DNA of 64,000 nucleotides from Apostichopus japonicus (Eukaryota > Echinodermata > Holothuroidea > Aspidochirotida > Stichopodidae), in NCBI RefSeq assembly GCF_037975245.1, contig NC_092575.1:3167001-3231000 (forward strand), in the 5' to 3' direction. Positions 60,021 through 64,000 of this stretch are shown piece by piece. The notes below the pieces were generated by a model. That model searched no databases. It was not told the DNA's origin and worked only from the letters and a program-made list of their open reading frames with translations. How positions within the stretch are numbered: position 1 is the stretch's first letter; each line of letters begins with the position of its first letter. Both the position numbers and the translations under genes were made by a program.

Positions 60021-60514
60021 AGTGGCTGGTGCTGTACTATTTCTTCCGCACAGGGTCACTGAGGTCAGAGTAATTTCACAGGTACACTGCTGTATAGATG
60101 TATGCACACACAGGGTACTGTACCTGAGGTATTTGGGATATTGATCATGCAAATAGACTAAAGTTCATTGTGTGAGATTTCTAGGTATGTAAGGAATTCA
60201 GACTTTGTATTGTTTTCAGCCAGATGTCACTTAGGTTTCTGATACTTTATCTGGACACTTGAATAGCTTTTCAGAATAATTATGTCATTCTTTGGAATGT
60301 GACTGGTCCCACCCTGGTGTTTTCTATGGTAATATTACTATAGATGGTTATCAAGAATTCCCAAACTTTGACAAAGCCCAGTGTACTGTACCCATGAGTT
60401 GTCCTGGTCTGTCCCTGTTGTACCCTTAGGCCACCAGTGCATCTTGATATTTTTAATGGTTTATATTGCATAAATTTACCATAAAATATGAAACTTGGTC
60501 ACTATGAAAAGCTG

Positions 60515-60616
60515 GTTGATGGTTCACATGTATTTACTTCGCTCCTTGCTTACCTGTCTCCCCACAACCTTAGCACTCTCGTTGATGGTTCACATATATT
60601 TACTTCGCTCCTCGCT
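60515..60616 (+). repeat. Direct duplication, 36-bp units 66 bp apart
   Basis: GTTGATGGTTCACATGTATT...CTTCGCTCCTTGCT at 60515-60550 recurs at 60581-60616 with few changes. Confidence 0.75.
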
Positions 60617-60929
60617 CGGGGCTGCAGTGCTTCAAATGTTACCGATTGAATAGTGCATCTGTCGAGCCAAGTAGAGTTTTAGGGTTTATAGAACAACACG
60701 AGATAGGTCTTATGCTGCTTTATACAGGTTTGGGAAAATGAAAGTAAAGAACCACGGAACAGAACACACATGGAATAATGCGTTGTGCCCGAAGCAAAAG
60801 CGAAAGCTATGACTTTAAATGATTCGACACTTGTAAACTGTTGCTCTCCACATGTAGGGCACTAGTGTGAATGTTGTCTCGCAGAGTAGTCCGAGCATTT
60901 ATGACAGACTTACTCTAATATGGGGATCA

Positions 60930-61275
60930 GCTTGCAGCGTGCTTGCTGCGAGGTTGCTGCAAGCGTGCTGCTCGCTTGCTTGCCATTTAAGCTTGCAAGC
61001 TTACCAAAATATGCTTGCCACACGCTTGGGCATGCTAGTCAGATAAAGCATAAGCGAGCTTCCTTAACAAGCTTATGAAGTAGTGCAAGGCTTGTGGCTT
61101 GCTAATTTTGAAACATTAGCAAGCTTGCATGCTTGTTCAAGCATTGTTCATGAAAGTGCAAGCTTGCACATGTATGCAGTTTGCAAGTCCAAAGAAATGC
61201 AAGCTCGTTACATCGAATTAACAGTGGTAAGCTTATGTCAGCAGTTCCTAGCTTGTGAGCTGCTTGCAAGTCAGT
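60930..61275. repeat. GCTTG/CAAGC-rich island
   Basis: About twenty copies of GCTTG or its complement CAAGC occur in 345 bp, several fused as CAAGCTTGC or GCTTGCAAGC palindromes. There is no fixed period, so this looks like a decayed short repeat or a clustered binding site. Confidence 0.7.
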
Positions 61276-64000
61276 TCAAAACTTTAGATGCATGATATTG
61301 GCAATTAAGCAATGTGCTAACTTTTCCACATATTTCTTGTCTTGTACATCAACTTGCTATAGAGTAACCTTTATAATAACAATTGGAAATTGGACAGATT
61401 TTCCACCAATAAAAAAAAATTTAAGAACAATATTTCTGTTGGTATGTCTTTTTCTATTGACTACATAAATAATGCCCACATTTTTTTTCTGTAAGAATGC
61501 AGGTAGGTAGGACTGGGGAAGATTGTATCAGCTTAACTACTGTCATGTTGGGTAAGATGATACAAGAGGAATAAGTACCAGATTTTCTAGCTGGTAGGCC
61601 TCTGCTTGAAATAGCTATTTGTAATTGAGTTCCTATCATTCTGTGAGTGGATTGGTTTTCCAATTGCCTGGCAATATTGGTTATTGCATCGATCTGGATG
61701 GAAACAGAAAAATGACATAAATTGTAAAAAGATTGAGCTTCGTGACAGAGTATAAAGTTTAAAAATAGGTTAAACTGCATACAGTACATATGCTTAGGCC
61801 TATCCTAACATACACTCACAGCCTGCAATTATGAATGCAATCGTATAGTAACGGTGATGACTCAAATAGTAGTTGACTGCTATACCGTACCTAGTACCTT
61901 TACCTTTGTTTGTTCATGGTTTACACACACTGCGTCGCCTGTGTGTAACTACTGTTCCTTTGCACCGTCCATATTCGTGCTTGGGACAGTCATATTCGAC
62001 GTATTATCATCCAAAAATTATTATCCTTAAAATAAAATTTGGAAACATTCTGCTATGACGACAACAAAAGTTGACATGAACTTCACTAAACTCCGTAGGC
62101 TCAATATCTGAGTGAAGTGGAACTTGTGACCATTTTACGTATACTACTTTTAGGCTAGACATTATAGGCTGCATATACTGTAGCATGCCTACTTTTCTGT
62201 AAGGGTATTTGTTCTCAGCTGGAAACATTTCATTACACATTGCATCATATGATTATGATCTTTTCAACATAAGAATAAGGAAACTTTGTTTTGCAAATCA
62301 ATGTTTACATGCATTTAATTCTTGTAAACTTGTGTAGGCGAAAGACTCATTACTTGGAAACATTTGAAAGTAAAATGAGGTTTGCTTTCTTTGATCCATA
62401 TTTAGATTGCAATTTATGTACAATTTTTTTCCTCCAATTTACTGTTTTATAAAAGAAAAGGAGTAAACAAAACAAAACAAAACAAATATTGCAGATTAGA
62501 ACATAGAAAAGCCAAAAACAAGCAAATAAATAAAAAAATCAATATAAAAAACTAAAATAGAAAGCTAGGGGCCACTTTCCAGGAAATGTGATAAATTGTA
62601 CCTCCTCAGCACTGTTAGAAGTATAATAACAACAAACCACTGAGTCAGCAACTCAGCTCTATTAGTCACCCTTTGGAATAACTGCATGAATACTGAGGAA
62701 CTGTGGTGTCTGTAATATGTATACTGCAGTGATATAAAACCTGTTTGGAATCGGACGATTTCACTGTCACCCCCACAATCTTAGGATAGAAAAAAGAAAA
62801 CAAAGCAAAAAAAGTTAAAGCGAGTTCCTTGTTGAAAATTTTTTAGCAACTAAGGAATTGACTCAGAGATATATATATTTTTTTGATCTTTGGGAAGTTT
62901 GGGTGGAATTGAACTTTCATTTACAAATTGTTGTAGGTTTAAATTTTCATATCTTTGCCTATCCTGTATATTTGAAATTTGTCACATGAAATGTTGTATT
63001 TTACGGTCCTGGAAGTGTTTCTTTGTTGACAGTCAAAAAATATCGAACATGCTATTAAATTATAAACTGACAATATGTACAAAATTGGTTTGCTATGCAT
63101 TTTTTGCCCTTCCATCTTAATTTGGTATCTTCTTCTTTTTACTTAGCATCATATTATGCAATAACGAATAAATTAATGAACATTCGGTCTCTTTTAGTGG
63201 TCGTTGAATTAACCATTTTAAGTCATGGCTGAGCGAATACCACCACTTTTTAATACAGTACAGTATGGGTTAAAATAGAATCAAATTGAAATGGAAAATT
63301 ATATTCGGGTCCAAATTTCCATATTCGGCTACTCCATAGCAACATTCTGGCATGTTCTACCAATTTGGTGATTAATATTTTAATTATCGCAAACATTCTC
63401 TTGGAGAATTCAGGGTACGGCTCCCCTTTCCTGGAAGAACAATTACCCAGTCAATTACCAGTTAGCTTTGAAATGACCTTTGTCCTTTGGTTGTTTGCAT
63501 TGATAATTCTCATACATACAGTCAAACTGTAGTACAACAGTCTAGTCATAAGTTGTATGCAACTTGGTTAAAAGTCCATAGAAGTAAATCATGTTGTAAC
63601 ACTAACAGACTTTACATAGTGGGCATACCAAGAAAGCTGTTCAGGGGTATCATCCATTTCAGAGAATGGATGAGTCAAAAAGCCTCCATAGGTGGTACAG
63701 AGGGGGGTTAACGACCCCGGGTATAGCGTTGTCGGTGAGTGCTAAACCAGACAACCTTATTGACCCATGGAATGTGGAGTGGGATGGTGATTAATGGTGG
63801 TAGCACCAGTGTAGAGTGTTTCCAGAGACACTCTCTCAGACCCTAGATATTCATTGGATTTGACAAATTGTATATATGGGGGGGGGGGGGGAGGAGAGAA
63901 GGTTGTCTTTACAAACAAAGAAATAACTTATGCATTTTAGGATGTGGAGAACAGACATTTTAAATATTATAATGATACTATACAGTGATAATTAAGATTG

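Larger units (their letters stand above)
53416..64000 (+). other. KSR intron 1 (probable), no further exon found
   Basis: I looked for the next KSR segment (expected to begin SKLVKYF-like) and saw nothing. Vertebrate KSR genes have very long first introns, so the intron probably runs off the right edge. Apart from the repeats listed separately, this DNA is AT-rich, with poly(A)/poly(T) runs, G-runs (54780-54800, 57520-57555, 63879-63892) and no recognisable genes. Confidence 0.55.

Noticed and set aside
61454..61789. 111-codon open frame on the minus strand, with an acceptor-like CAG before IDAITNIARQ
   Set aside because: No family resemblance, no supporting neighbouring exon, and length possible by chance.

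Overview
This is intron-rich, AT-rich animal DNA. Long introns, GT-AG/GC-AG/U12 splice signals, tRNA-derived SINEs, foldback and TIR elements, homopolymer C/G runs and many microsatellites all point to a metazoan nuclear genome. The proteins look like invertebrate-deuterostome orthologs of vertebrate genes, and an echinoderm (sea-cucumber-like) is my best guess. That guess is inference from general flavour, not proof.

Four protein-coding genes are supported. (1) 3219-3320 (-): the first coding exon of a Yippee-like (YPEL) zinc-binding protein; the rest lies beyond the left edge. (2) 27658-32010 (+): a complete four-exon PPM1D/Wip1 phosphatase, 603 aa, with a GC-AG second intron. (3) 50245-39244 (-): a complete ten-exon RFC5 clamp-loader subunit, 329 aa, with one U12-type intron. 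(4) 53248-53415 (+): the first coding exon of a kinase suppressor of Ras (KSR); the other exons lie beyond the right edge. PPM1D and RFC5 are convergent. RFC5 and KSR are head to head about 3 kb apart, the arrangement I recall for RFC5/KSR2 in human 12q24. YPEL2 and PPM1D are also on the same human arm (17q22-q23).

Layout: 1-3.7 kb YPEL 5' end; 3.7-26.9 kb gene-poor DNA with SINEs, a foldback element, a Penelope-like repeat carrying a hammerhead-ribozyme motif, a 330-bp tandem repeat, a hAT-like nonautonomous element and a SINE head preceded by a 26-bp A-box array; 27-34 kb PPM1D; 37.4 kb a 126-bp near-perfect palindrome; 38.15-39.0 kb a strictly 72-bp-period minisatellite that stays open in one frame; 39.2-50.3 kb RFC5 with two SINE copies and a TGACCTTTGACC repeat in its introns; 50.8-51.7 kb two inverted-repeat elements; 53.2 kb to the end KSR exon 1 and a long intron.

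Functionally, PPM1D (resets the DNA-damage checkpoint) and RFC5 (loads PCNA, and 9-1-1 with RAD17) are both genome-maintenance genes. KSR is a Ras/MAPK scaffold and YPEL a small conserved zinc protein. Their proximity looks like ancestral linkage rather than an operon.
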